The position numbers were made by a program, and so were the translations under genes. The notes beneath the pieces are model-generated. The model was not told where the DNA came from, did not search any database, and saw only the letters and a program-made list of their open reading frames with translations. This document shows positions 20,083 to 28,626 of a stretch of DNA of 63,254 nt, one piece after another (the stretch's first letter is position 1; every line of letters starts with the position of its first letter). This stretch comes from Micavibrio sp. (GTDB lineage: Bacteria; Pseudomonadota; Alphaproteobacteria; Micavibrionales; UBA2020), in contig JAPWJZ010000008.1 of assembly GCA_028283745.1 (NCBI GenBank), forward strand, positions 779,762 to 843,015, in the 5' to 3' direction.

Positions 20083-20116
20083 TTATTACCCTTCAAAACG
20101 GAAAGGTTATTTTACC

Positions 20117-21172
20117 ATGATTAAAGCCAAATCTTTTGCCGCCTACGATACAACGTCACCTCTGAAATCGTGGGATTTCGAGCGCCGCGATGTGGGCGTT
20201 GATGACGTGCAGATTGATATTCAGTTCTGCGGAATCTGCCATTCCGATATTCACTGCGCGCGTGGCGAATGGATGCAGATGCAATACCCTCAGGTTGTCG
20301 GCCATGAAATCGTCGGCAAAGTCGTTGCGACCGGCAAGAATGTCACCAAGCACAAAGTCGGCGACCTTGTCGGCGTGGGCTGCCTGGTTGATTCCTGCCG
20401 TAAATGCGGCTCCTGCGGCGAGCATCTCGAAAACTATTGCGAGGAAGGCATGCAGGGCGGCACCTATATGGGTGTTGAAAAACAAACCGGCCGCCCGACG
20501 CAAGGCGGCTATTCCAGCACCATCGTGGTGGATGAACACTTTGTGCTGAAAATTCCGGCAAACCTTGACCCTGCGCGTGCGGCCCCGCTGCTGTGCGCCG
20601 GTATTACGCTTTACTCGCCGCTGCGCCATTGGGGCGCTGCGCCCGGTAAAACGGTCGGCATCGTCGGTCTTGGCGGCCTTGGCCACATGGGCGTGAAGCT
20701 GGCCCATGCCATGGGCGCGAAGGTGGTGCTGTTCACCACGTCCCCCGGCAAAATTGCCGATGGCAAAAAACTGGGCGCGGATGACGTTGTAATCTCTAAA
20801 GATGAAAAAGATATGGCCCGTTATACCGGCAAGATTGATTTCATCGTCAACACCGTTTCCGCCCCGCATGACCTGAACCCCTTCCTTCAACTGCTGAAGC
20901 GTGATGGCACGCTGGTATTGGTCGGCGCGCCGCCTGCAGAAACGCCGCACCCGTCGCCTGCCGTGTTCAACCTGCTGATGAAGCGCACCGCTATTGCGGG
21001 TTCTGCCATCGGCGGTATCAAGGAAACGCAGGAAATGCTTGATTTCTGCGGCAAGCACAACATCATGCCGGAGATTGAAATGACGTCGATGCAGGATGTC
21101 AACAAGGCATGGGAACGCGTGCTGAAAAGCGACATCAAATACCGCTTCGTCATTGATATGGCGACGCTGTAA
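20117..21172 (+). CDS. NAD(P)-dependent zinc alcohol dehydrogenase (YahK/CAD family)
   Basis: Medium-chain dehydrogenase of 351 residues. The catalytic zinc motif is C-G-I-C-H-S-D-I-H with a G-H-E region, the structural zinc cysteines are C-R-K-C-G-S-C-G-E-H-L-E-N-Y-C, and the cofactor motif is G-L-G-G-L-G-H-M-G. This is the aldehyde-reductase group of YahK and Ahr. Met at 20117 is chosen because the longer frame would overlap the AKR gene by 86 bases and lacks homologous sequence, while AAAGG lies just before this ATG. Confidence 0.94.
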   Translation: MIKAKSFAAYDTTSPLKSWDFERRDVGVDDVQIDIQFCGICHSDIHCARGEWMQMQYPQVVGHEIVGKVVATGKNVTKHKVGDLVGVGCLVDSCRKCGSCGEHLENYCEEGMQGGTYMGVEKQTGRPTQGGYSSTIVVDEHFVLKIPANLDPARAAPLLCAGITLYSPLRHWGAAPGKTVGIVGLGGLGHMGVKLAHAMGAKVVLFTTSPGKIADGKKLGADDVVISKDEKDMARYTGKIDFIVNTVSAPHDLNPFLQLLKRDGTLVLVGAPPAETPHPSPAVFNLLMKRTAIAGSAIGGIKETQEMLDFCGKHNIMPEIEMTSMQDVNKAWERVLKSDIKYRFVIDMATL

Positions 21173-21196
21173 GCAAAGAAGCCGGAGGATAGCCTG

Positions 21197-22147
21197 ATGG
21201 TTCAAGCGGGCGTTGGCGACGAAGAAAAGGCCTTGGCGGAAATTACCGCGCTTGGCAACCTTATCATGGCCTATGCGCCGCATGATGGGCTTTTCAATTT
21301 CGCCATACCGGGGCTTCACGCCGTCAGGGCCTCCAAAATAACCGATAATCCTTCCCGGGTCATCAGCCAGCTTGGCGTCTGCATTATTGCGGGCGGCAGC
21401 AAGCGGGCGATGCTCGGGAAGGATATATTCGACTACGATCGGTCGAATATTGTGGTCTATTCGGCGGAAGTGCCGGTATCCACCGCCATTACCAGGGCAA
21501 GCAAGGACGACCCGTACCTGTGCCTTGTTATCGGCATCGACGCGCAACATTTTGCCGAGCTGACACGGAAAGTTTATCCGCACGGCCTGCCGAAAATGCA
21601 GGACTTAAAGGCGATTTATGTCGCGCAGCGCAACCAGTCCATTATTAAAACCGCCATTCGCCTGATGGAAATGCTGGCGGAGCCGGAAGATGCCGCGCTG
21701 ATTGCGCCGCTGCTGCTGGATGAAATTCTGCTGCGGCTGCTGCGCAGCCCCGCAGGCCCCGTCATTGCGCAAATCGGCGTTGCGGATTCCAACGCGCACA
21801 AAGTTTCCAACGCCATTGCATGGCTGCGCAATAATTACGTCGAGCCGGTTAAAATTGACCAGCTGGCCCAGATTGCGAATATGAGCACGTCGTCATTCCA
21901 CCTGCACTTCAAGGCTCTCACATCCATGAGTCCGCTGCAGTACCAGAAAACTCTGCGCCTGCAGGAAGCGCGGCGGCTGATGCTGACGAACATGGTTGAT
22001 GTGACCAATGCGGGGCTGAGCGTCGGCTACCTCAGCACATCGCAATTTAGCCGTGAATACAGCCGGTTTTTCGGCCGCGCCCCCAAGCAGGATATTGCGC
22101 ACCTGCAGGCAGCGCCCGCGCCGCGGGATGTTCAATCCCTCGGGTAA
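21197..22147 (+). CDS. AraC-family transcriptional regulator
   Basis: Regulator of 316 residues with the AraC N-terminal type-2 ligand domain (about 20-190) and a C-terminal pair of helix-turn-helices: I-D-Q-L-A-Q-I-A-N-M-S-T-S-S-F-H-L-H-F-K and V-G-Y-L-S-T-S-Q-F-S-R-E-Y-S-R-F-F-G. This subgroup is commonly found beside aldehyde reductase genes, so it probably activates the RibD-AKR-ADH genes that precede it. It follows the ADH by 24 bases with a GGAGGAT site. Confidence 0.9.
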   Translation: MVQAGVGDEEKALAEITALGNLIMAYAPHDGLFNFAIPGLHAVRASKITDNPSRVISQLGVCIIAGGSKRAMLGKDIFDYDRSNIVVYSAEVPVSTAITRASKDDPYLCLVIGIDAQHFAELTRKVYPHGLPKMQDLKAIYVAQRNQSIIKTAIRLMEMLAEPEDAALIAPLLLDEILLRLLRSPAGPVIAQIGVADSNAHKVSNAIAWLRNNYVEPVKIDQLAQIANMSTSSFHLHFKALTSMSPLQYQKTLRLQEARRLMLTNMVDVTNAGLSVGYLSTSQFSREYSRFFGRAPKQDIAHLQAAPAPRDVQSLG

Positions 22148-22153
22148 CGGCGG

Positions 22154-22549
22154 TTACTTTTTGGCGTTGCGAATATAGGTTGCAAGTTTTTCGGCAAGCA
22201 GCATGGAATTGAAGGGCTTGGGGATGAAATCATCCATGCCGGCCTCGATACAGGTGGCGCGGTCCTGCTCGCGGGCATGGGCGGTCATGGCGATGATGGG
22301 GGTATGCGGCAGCGTACGGTCTTTTTCAAGGCTGCGGATGCGCCGCGTGGCTTCAAGGCCGTCCAGCTCGTTCATCTGCACATCCATCAGGATGACTTCG
22401 TAGTTGCCTTGGACGAATTTGCGCAAGGCTGACACGCCGTTTTCGGCAACGTCATAATTATAGCCCAGTTGTTCCAGCAAGGCGCCGGCGACCAGCACGT
22501 TGGGTTCATAGTCTTCGACCAGTAAAATATTTTTACGGGTGACGGGCAT
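22154..22549 (-). pseudogene. Receiver (REC) domain, severed 3' part of a hybrid histidine kinase
   Basis: A 131-residue CheY-like receiver with the acidic pair in V-E-D (residues 11-13), phospho-acceptor D56 in L-M-D-V-Q-M, T89 and K111 in P-K-P-F. It has no output domain. Its ATG lies on the left ATGGC junction of the element. Reading upstream, an in-frame stop appears about 20 bases inside the element. Joined through one ATGGC to the kinase gene at 48436-49980 it becomes the C-terminal receiver of a hybrid kinase. It may still be made as a stand-alone receiver, although no good ribosome site precedes it. Confidence 0.85.
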
Positions 22550-22552
22550 GGC
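22548..22552. repeat. Left attachment core (ATGGC)
   Basis: Direct copy of the ATGGC at 48431-48435. It lies exactly where the orphan receiver frame starts. Recombination between the two copies would remove 25,883 bases and restore the kinase frame. Confidence 0.75.
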
Positions 22553-22554
22553 GG

Positions 22555-22571
22555 GGATAGAGCATCTATCC
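22555..22571. repeat. Inverted repeat beside the left attachment core
   Basis: GGATAGA-GCA-TCTATCC, a perfect 7-base inverted repeat starting three bases inside the left end. It may be a recombinase core-binding site. Inference from position only. Confidence 0.4.
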
Positions 22572-22663
22572 TATTTTACTGATATTTAACGGTATTTGTG
22601 TTATCATACCTATACACTACCCCTTCACAGCTTACGCAGAATCACGGGGTTAGGAAGTAAAAA

Positions 22664-22683
22664 ATACACAGGCCATACACAGG
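22664..22683 (+). repeat. Tandem ATACACAGG repeats upstream of the integrase
   Basis: Two copies of ATACACAGG, 11 bases apart (22664-22672 and 22675-22683), just before the integrase start. One helical turn of spacing suggests arm-type or excisionase sites, or integrase autoregulation. Confidence 0.35.
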
Positions 22684-22691
22684 TATCCGTC

Positions 22692-24083
22692 ATGTCAGAA
22701 CCGTTCCTCACAGACATCCAGCAGCTCAAATCAGGCCTTATCCTGTTCCGCAGGAGCGATGTACAGCATAAGAACTGGTACTGCCGCATCAAAGTACCCA
22801 ACACCAGTCGCTATAAGACGGTATCCCTCAAGACCGAAAACATCAGGGAAGCAACCGACAAGGCCTTTGACCTCGACGGTGAAGTCCGTTTCAAGGTGAA
22901 GCACCAAGTACCCGTATTCGACAAGTCGTTTACGGAAGTAGCCTTGGAATTCTCTGCCTTGCAGAAACGTGTGGCGGACATAGGCCAGATCACCCAGCAA
23001 CGCTGGAAGACGGTGGACGGCCATATCCGCCTTCACCTCATCCCCTACATGAAAAACGCCCAAATCACCTCAGTCACTGAAAGCCACTGGACTGAATACC
23101 CCTTCTGGCGCAAGGAGAACAACGCGCCGAAGAAGTCGCAAAAGAAACACCCCCTTCATAAAAAACCGAAGGTGTCAGAAAAAGCAGAGGAAGAAGAACA
23201 CAAGGCCGCGAAGAACGGCAGCATCCGGCAGGAAATGGTGACGCTGCGCGCCATCCTCATCTATGCAGCCAGCAAGCATCATATCAGGGAGAGCCAAGTG
23301 CCCAAGGGCGATATGCCCGAGGACAAGAACCGCCGCGAGGCCTTCACGCCGCAGGAGTGGCGCAAGCTTCATACCTTCGCCCGCGAAGACTGGATGAAGC
23401 AGGGCGATAAGAAGCTCAATATCTGGTACAGGAACATGGCCTATAACTTCATGCTTATCATGGGTAATAGCGGCATGAGGAACTCGGAAGCCCGCAGCCT
23501 GCGCTGGCGTGATATTGACGTCAGAAAAACGAAGGACGGGCGCGCCTTCGTCGTCATGAACGTGCGCGGCAAGGGCAAACACCGCGAGCTCATCGCCGCT
23601 TCCAATGTCGTGACCTACCTTGATCGTATCAAAGAACTGTTCATCGAGGCGCACAAGCTGCGCCTCAAGCCTTCAGAACATAAACAGGACCTCGGGCCAA
23701 AGCCCGACGATTCAGTCTTCTCGACCTATCAGGGCAAAGGGGCAATAAGCCTCTACGACACGCTGATCTATGACCTGCTTGAAAAATCAGGACTGGCCTT
23801 CGGCAATACGGAGGTCAGGCGCAGCATCTACAGCTTCCGACATACCTATGCCACCTTCCGGCTGATGGAGGGCATCGACGTTTACTTCCTTGCCAAGCAA
23901 ATGGGTACTTCCGTCAAGATGATCGAGGATTACTACGGCCACATCGCGCCCGCTAAAAATGCCGAGCGCATTTTGGCGGGAATACCGGGATGGGAGCCGT
24001 TGGCGGAGGAATCCGGCGGGAAAGACGCAAGCGTGAACGCTGCGACAGCCGGAAAGGACGACAAGAAGCCCCGAAAGAAGTGA
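22692..24083 (+). CDS. Tyrosine recombinase/site-specific integrase
   Basis: Integrase of 463 residues that would insert and excise the element. The C-terminal catalytic domain shows R263 in G-N-S-G-M-R-N-S-E-A-R, a Lys in G-K-G-K-H-R-E, R383-H384 in S-F-R-H-T-Y-A-T, and H417 with nucleophile Y415 in E-D-Y-Y-G-H. The first histidine of the usual H-x-x-R box is replaced by Tyr (Y-S-F-R). The N-terminal half holds the SAM-like core-binding domain and a basic insert rich in Lys (about 140-175). Met at 22692 is chosen because the upstream extension (from 22596) shows no family sequence. Confidence 0.93.
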   Translation: MSEPFLTDIQQLKSGLILFRRSDVQHKNWYCRIKVPNTSRYKTVSLKTENIREATDKAFDLDGEVRFKVKHQVPVFDKSFTEVALEFSALQKRVADIGQITQQRWKTVDGHIRLHLIPYMKNAQITSVTESHWTEYPFWRKENNAPKKSQKKHPLHKKPKVSEKAEEEEHKAAKNGSIRQEMVTLRAILIYAASKHHIRESQVPKGDMPEDKNRREAFTPQEWRKLHTFAREDWMKQGDKKLNIWYRNMAYNFMLIMGNSGMRNSEARSLRWRDIDVRKTKDGRAFVVMNVRGKGKHRELIAASNVVTYLDRIKELFIEAHKLRLKPSEHKQDLGPKPDDSVFSTYQGKGAISLYDTLIYDLLEKSGLAFGNTEVRRSIYSFRHTYATFRLMEGIDVYFLAKQMGTSVKMIEDYYGHIAPAKNAERILAGIPGWEPLAEESGGKDASVNAATAGKDDKKPRKK

Positions 24084-24190
24084 GGGCGGGATTTGCCGGA
24101 GTGTAGATGAGCGTCAAGATGGACGCGGCACGGGAGGCATATCCCAAGCACCCCGCCCGCCGAGGCGGTCTTAGGGGGGCGATATTAAGA

Positions 24191-24475
24191 TTATCTAACC
24201 TTATTAAGTCTTTTGACGAGTTGTTCCCTCGTTTTGTCCTTTTTCATCACAACAGCGACACCCTTAGATGTGCCGCAATGTTTTTCAGGCAGCGAACCCC
24301 ATGACTTATAAGCCTTAATAAATTTTTTAAGGGCTTTAGCCGTTTTTGGATCGAATTTTTCGATTTCCTTTTTTAATTTTGAAGCGTGCTTTGTATCGCT
24401 ATCTTCAATTTTCAAAATTGTTGCAACCAGAATGATATAATCATTGAGGTTGCTGGTAATTTCACGTTCATTCAT
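24191..24475 (-). CDS. Hypothetical small charged protein
   Basis: Not recognised. 94 residues, lysine-rich and predicted helical, with K-L-K-K-E-I-E-K-F and A-L-K-K-F-I-K-A-Y in the middle and a basic C-terminus. No signal peptide or membrane segment. The start has AAAACAGATG without a strong ribosome site. It lies between the integrase and the putative nuclease and its base use is AT-rich compared with both. It could be a DNA-binding accessory or an antitoxin-like protein; nothing in the sequence decides. Confidence 0.5.
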   Translation of the reverse strand: MNEREITSNLNDYIILVATILKIEDSDTKHASKLKKEIEKFDPKTAKALKKFIKAYKSWGSLPEKHCGTSKGVAVVMKKDKTREQLVKRLNKVR

Positions 24476-24589
24476 CTGTTTTCTCCATCAAAAAAATCAA
24501 TTTAATGCATGGGTAAACTTATACGCCGACTTACTATACCTCACAAGCCGAAAGGTGCGCGGAGTGCAGCGCACCTTTCGTTGAGCCTG

Positions 24590-24787
24590 CTAGAAGCGCG
24601 GGCGAGGCGCATGCGCCCGTTTGCGCTGAATTGCGCGCCGGATGTTTTCAAGTGTCACCGTCGCCAGCGGGCAATCCGCCGCCGCCATATTGCGGCGGGC
24701 GAGATCGTTTAGTATCGCGTGAAACTTCTGGTGCAGCTCCGCTTCGCTCAAATGTTCGAGTTCCTGCGTCGTGATGATGTATGTCAT
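24590..24787 (-). CDS. Hypothetical small protein of the element
   Basis: 65 residues. Met at 24787 is preceded by a clear GACAGGAGCG ribosome site, while the longer frame from 24877 is not. The sequence has an acidic helical part (T-T-Q-E-L-E-H-L-S-E-A-E-L) and a basic tail (R-R-A-I-Q-R-K-R). Similar small genes are common beside mobilization genes in alphaproteobacterial elements, but I cannot name a family. Function unknown. Confidence 0.55.
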   Translation of the reverse strand: MTYIITTQELEHLSEAELHQKFHAILNDLARRNMAAADCPLATVTLENIRRAIQRKRAHAPRPRF

Positions 24788-25213
24788 GTTTCGCTCCTGT
24801 CTTTCTGACCGCGACATCGCGGCCTTCATGACGCGGACTGAGCAGCTCGTATCGACTGCCAGCACTCGGCGAAACACTTGTGGAGAAGCCCGTTAGGGAT
24901 TGCGGGCATTAAGGCGAACAGATGCCAGGATGCGAGAATAAGAAGGCCGATAGCGGCCAGAAAAGCAGGAGCAGAGAAACTGCGTAGAGCAGCACCCTTT
25001 GACGCACCTTGGGAACGATGGACAGTTGAAGAGTAAGGGGAACAAACAGTTTCAAAGATGCTGGACGATGAGCCGGAACCAGCGGATTAACTTGACTGAA
25101 GGCGACTGACACGCCCTAGAAAACAGACAAGCGCAAGTCATGGCAAATGCGCCTGAACCCTCAGGAATCGCTTCAAATGCCGCTTCAAGACTATGGATGA
25201 TTTATAATATTAA
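24788..25213. other. Stretch with no firm gene
   Basis: A weak minus-strand frame at 24909-25112 (67 residues, one hydrophobic segment L-L-Y-A-V-S-L-L-L-L-F) is possible but has no clear ribosome site. The right part is AT-rich and must hold the promoter of the 873-residue gene. Confidence 0.3.
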
Positions 25214-27835
25214 ATGTTTTATAGTGCGAGGCACACTTGGAATAGAAAGCATAAGCAAATGTGGATTAGCACAGAGGTCTTGAACGCAGAAATTACACCG
25301 CGCCCAGCGCGGGTTGCGTTCCTTGTGCCAGAAAATCCATCCCATGAATTGCTGGATGCCATTTTCATGGAAAGCTATTCTCGTTGGGGTGGCCGAAGAA
25401 CGCCTATCATCCCGACAGACGGATGCAGGATTGCCCCTTCCTATTTGACGTTGCTTGACCATTGGGATGCCGACATCATTTATTGCTATGTTGGCCTGTC
25501 GCAAGAGCTGGCAGATAATCTCTGCTCCCGATTTGCGCCATCTGAAATACAAACCCATGACAATCATGGGGAAACGGATGTCCGGGCGTATAGGCCCGAG
25601 TACGGCGGTAACGTAAATTTCCTGTCCTCTCTGTCACTGTTGCCTGTATTCACAAGGCGCACTCAAATACAGGGCGGCGGTCTACCTTTCATTCTGGATA
25701 AGGAAAGGTGGGCGGATATCCCTCGTGATTTATGCGACAGTTTCGGCTTCGTGTCAGACAGTTTTCCTGATAATTCTCTTTTACCCTATGCGCTCAGGCT
25801 TTGTTATCGCCCTCCTCATGATCGGGATATTGCGCCCCGGTTTCGCGGAGATCATGAAATATCCTATGTAGAAAACGCCGATAAGCTGATTGAGGAAATT
25901 GCCAAAAAGCGCGGCCTTCTGACCCTCAGTGGCATATCGGATATGCATTGTTCCTACCTCTATCAAATGACGCATGGCAGGAATTCTTGGGAGGACAGGC
26001 TGACTATCGTAATTGGAGATACCATTAACGATAGGTTGTTGTTTTGGAATTCCCAGCATTTCTACCGTGCAGGGGATGGAGATGATTTGGGTGTGCTGAT
26101 ATTCAGCCCAGACAGATTTCAGGGCGACACGCCCAAATGGTTGAAGGAATGGGTGTCCGTCCGAAACCATCGGCACATGGACGCCAACGCCGCTCCACGT
26201 ATCGCGCTTCGCTCCTGTTCCGTGCCGGAAGAACGACTCAAGGAAATCGCGCAGACGATGGGTAAAAACATCATGCCCTCCACGCACTGGCATGAGACGC
26301 CTAATCTTTTTGAAGCCTATCATCAAGAAAGTAGCCGTGAAACCGATGGGCCATACAGCCAGTTTCCGTCACTATGGGCAAAATCAGGCCCGGGCACGGC
26401 TAAAGTAATACGGATGCAAGAAAATCAACTCGAAGTTCCGCAACTTTCGCCGTGGCAAATGGCTAACTTCGGCCAGAATCATCTTTCATATGGGATATGG
26501 GCTGTTGATCTCAAGATAGACAGGGCTGAAGACCATTCGCCTTATTCAAATATTCATCATACTTGGTATTTTCCCCGTCGTCTGAGGATGGAACAGGCGA
26601 TTTCCTTCAAGAACTATGCATCCGCCAGAAGAGGGCCGATAATACCGCCCAATCGCCGCCCAACTAAACAAGGCTGTTTCACTATTTGGGATTCGCCTGA
26701 GTGGAGCAGGCCGATCTTGACGCTTCCATCCGATTTGCAGGCTTTCTGGCGGGCGATCATGCTGCCCGCGAATGGTTCGCCAGAAGAACAACGCGCTTAC
26801 GCCGCAAAAAAGCCGACGGAAAGGTATTACAGCGTCGAAGTCTCTGATAAAGGCAGAGACTTAATGGGCGTTTTTCAAACCTTTGGCTCATTTCCAGAGG
26901 CGGTAGGTTTTCTGACCGCCCCTTACTGGCTTAATGTCATTCGTCGCTTGTCACCGGAAGAACCTGAGGACAAGCCTAAATATGTTGCTGACATCGCAGA
27001 AAAAATTCGGAATCTCGTCGTGACGCAGCCCGAAGGCGCGCAGAATTTTGAAGGGATAGCAAAACGCGCCATTTCTTTGGCTTCCAGAACTTTTGTCAAT
27101 GCCGATGAAAAGAGAAAATGTGCCACATTTTCCCGCCTGTGCGAGTGGGCATTAGACGGCAAGGAAGCTGGCGAAAAAGCTGAAATCAAGCAGCAACTTG
27201 TAGAATCAGTGACTTACTTGAGAGATGTTGGCTTTTTATGGCAGGGCTTTCAATGGACATGCCAATTCTGCCAGCACCGCAACTGGGTTTCCCTTGAAAA
27301 GCTGCAACCCGTTTGCGAGTGCGAAATTTGCGGACAAAACCAATCCAGCCCGGTGGAGCGAGGACTAGACTTCATATTGAACCCATTCGTCACACATGCT
27401 TTTTCATCTACCTCGGCACAAGGCCCTGTCGTTTGGTGCTTGGGGCTGCTGGCGAATAGAGCGCGGCAATCATTCGCATTTACGCCCGCGCTGAACCTCT
27501 TTTCCAAAGAGGGTGAGGTTGAAACCGATCTTGATATTATCGCATCTGTTGATGGTAAGACTTATATTGTCGAAGTCAAAACCAGCTTTGGTGGTGTCAC
27601 GGAAGGCTGCTTACAAGATTTAAAGGCCGTCGTCAAAAAGTTGCGGCCAGATGTAGTGGCGCTTGCAGTTTATAGTTTCGAAGCCCCTTCAGCAGAGATA
27701 AAAACTATGCTGGAAAGATTCCAGAAGGATATAGAGCCGTATCATACTCGTTTTGAGTTGATGCGTTACCTCTGCTCTGATGAAGTTGGCATATCTGCGC
27801 CACTGGCCAAAAAGATGAAATGGTTCAAAAAATAA
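25214..27835 (+). CDS. Unrecognised large protein with zinc ribbon and PD-(D/E)XK-like domain (candidate defence nuclease)
   Basis: 873 residues; I do not recognise the family. The N-terminal part (about 16-100) looks alpha/beta (V-A-F-L-V-P-E-N-P). The middle is large and without known motifs. C683-Q-F-C686 and C701-E-C703-E-I-C706 form a probable zinc ribbon. Then E-T-D-L-D774 and V-E787-V-K789 have the D-X12-E-V-K spacing of a restriction-endonuclease-like core, followed by a helical end. No signal peptide or helicase motif. Neither Met 25214 nor 25259 has a strong ribosome site. It stands alone between the integrase and the ArdC operon, a usual position for defence cargo. Nuclease activity is inference. 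Confidence 0.7.
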   Translation: MFYSARHTWNRKHKQMWISTEVLNAEITPRPARVAFLVPENPSHELLDAIFMESYSRWGGRRTPIIPTDGCRIAPSYLTLLDHWDADIIYCYVGLSQELADNLCSRFAPSEIQTHDNHGETDVRAYRPEYGGNVNFLSSLSLLPVFTRRTQIQGGGLPFILDKERWADIPRDLCDSFGFVSDSFPDNSLLPYALRLCYRPPHDRDIAPRFRGDHEISYVENADKLIEEIAKKRGLLTLSGISDMHCSYLYQMTHGRNSWEDRLTIVIGDTINDRLLFWNSQHFYRAGDGDDLGVLIFSPDRFQGDTPKWLKEWVSVRNHRHMDANAAPRIALRSCSVPEERLKEIAQTMGKNIMPSTHWHETPNLFEAYHQESSRETDGPYSQFPSLWAKSGPGTAKVIRMQENQLEVPQLSPWQMANFGQNHLSYGIWAVDLKIDRAEDHSPYSNIHHTWYFPRRLRMEQAISFKNYASARRGPIIPPNRRPTKQGCFTIWDSPEWSRPILTLPSDLQAFWRAIMLPANGSPEEQRAYAAKKPTERYYSVEVSDKGRDLMGVFQTFGSFPEAVGFLTAPYWLNVIRRLSPEEPEDKPKYVADIAEKIRNLVVTQPEGAQNFEGIAKRAISLASRTFVNADEKRKCATFSRLCEWALDGKEAGEKAEIKQQLVESVTYLRDVGFLWQGFQWTCQFCQHRNWVSLEKLQPVCECEICGQNQSSPVERGLDFILNPFVTHAFSSTSAQGPVVWCLGLLANRARQSFAFTPALNLFSKEGEVETDLDIIASVDGKTYIVEVKTSFGGVTEGCLQDLKAVVKKLRPDVVALAVYSFEAPSAEIKTMLERFQKDIEPYHTRFELMRYLCSDEVGISAPLAKKMKWFKK

Positions 27836-28269
27836 CCTGCGACGATTGCAGAAATTCATGACCGATGGCGGGTAATATCAAGCCACCTGAATAACTCATC
27901 AATTTTCACAGTAATTAATCAAGGCAAACGCGCTGCAAGCAGCGCACCGCGCTTTTAGTCGCAGGCTCCCGAAGCCAACTGCGTTGTCTTCGCCCATTCG
28001 GGTTCCAATCGCTTTCGCAAAGAAATGTTGATGCAAATTTAAGATGGGGTCTTAACCCCTCACGGCGCAAGGGTCTTCGATGAACGGCGCAGGCCGTATC
28101 CCCATGCTTCCGCGCCCCGCAGGCGTTGCCAGCATCAGAAGGGGCTTGTGCAGCATGGGAGATACCCCTCGGCCTGCGCCGCCCTTGCGCCGCACACCCC
28201 GCTCGCGCTCGCCGCTTGGCGTTCGGGTTTCATGCGAAACCCGTAAATCCAAGAAGAGAGTGCAAGAAA
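27836..28269. other. Non-coding GC-rich leader before the ArdC operon
   Basis: No convincing gene. It is rich in GCGC-type short inverted repeats (for example GCGCTGCAAGCAGCGC near 27929) and is followed by AAGAAGAGAG before the first operon gene. The frames running through it look like chance GC-rich ORFs. Confidence 0.4.
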
Positions 28270-28497
28270 ATGAAAACACAAATGAAATGGAACGGCCTGA
28301 CCATCGAAATCAGCGCAGAGCCGAACAAATTTCTTTCCCGCATCGAGGGGGAAGAATTTACAAGCCTGAAAGTGACCAGCCCCGCAACCGCGAAGCCTCT
28401 TATCAATGACGCTTTCGCAGCATCCCTTATCGCGCAAGCAGGGGGAGAAGTGAATTTTGTTGATGTGATGCTTTCCGCAGAACAACGCGCAGCGTGA
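28270..28497 (+). CDS. Small element protein upstream of ardC-like gene
   Basis: 75 residues, not recognised. Met at 28270 is taken over longer frames because the extension is arginine- and alanine-rich leader sequence and AAGAAGAGAG lies ahead of it. It has a beta-rich first half (M-K-W-N-G-L-T-I-E-I-S) and a helical end. It is the first of three closely spaced genes ending with the ArdC-like protein, so a role in establishment after transfer is possible. Confidence 0.6.
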   Translation: MKTQMKWNGLTIEISAEPNKFLSRIEGEEFTSLKVTSPATAKPLINDAFAASLIAQAGGEVNFVDVMLSAEQRAA

Positions 28498-28507
28498 GGG
28501 GGAAGCC

Positions 28508-28621
28508 ATGCAAGAGCAAACTTTAAAAAACCCTGATTTCTGGACGCGCAAAATTGGCGACGATTTTAACCGCGCTTCGGACTTCGACACTTGGCTTTTC
28601 AATCTGCTGGACAGGGAGTAA
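28508..28621 (+). CDS. 37-residue small protein between the leader gene and ardC-like gene
   Basis: A short frame with a good GAGGGGGAAG ribosome site 6-15 bases before its ATG. The product starts M-Q-E-Q-T-L-K-N-P-D-F-W-T-R-K and is acidic and aromatic (D-F-D-T-W-L-F-N-L-L-D). It lies 10 bases after one gene and 5 bases before the next, so it sits in a tight operon. Function unknown. It is too short for a confident family call but the spacing argues that it is translated. Confidence 0.55.
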   Translation: MQEQTLKNPDFWTRKIGDDFNRASDFDTWLFNLLDRE

Positions 28622-28626
28622 TCACC

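Noticed and set aside
20156..21583. 475-residue minus-strand open frame opposite the alcohol dehydrogenase and AraC genes
   Set aside because: It lies wholly antisense to two well-supported genes and its sequence is low in hydrophobic pattern and rich in Arg, His and Ala, typical of a shadow frame.
22548..22552. ATGGC as a transposon target-site duplication
   Set aside because: Five-base duplications fit some transposons, but no transposase or terminal inverted repeats are present, whereas a tyrosine recombinase lies at the end.
24909..25112. 67-residue minus-strand frame with one hydrophobic stretch
   Set aside because: No ribosome site, no recognisable pattern; kept only as a note in the intergenic entry.
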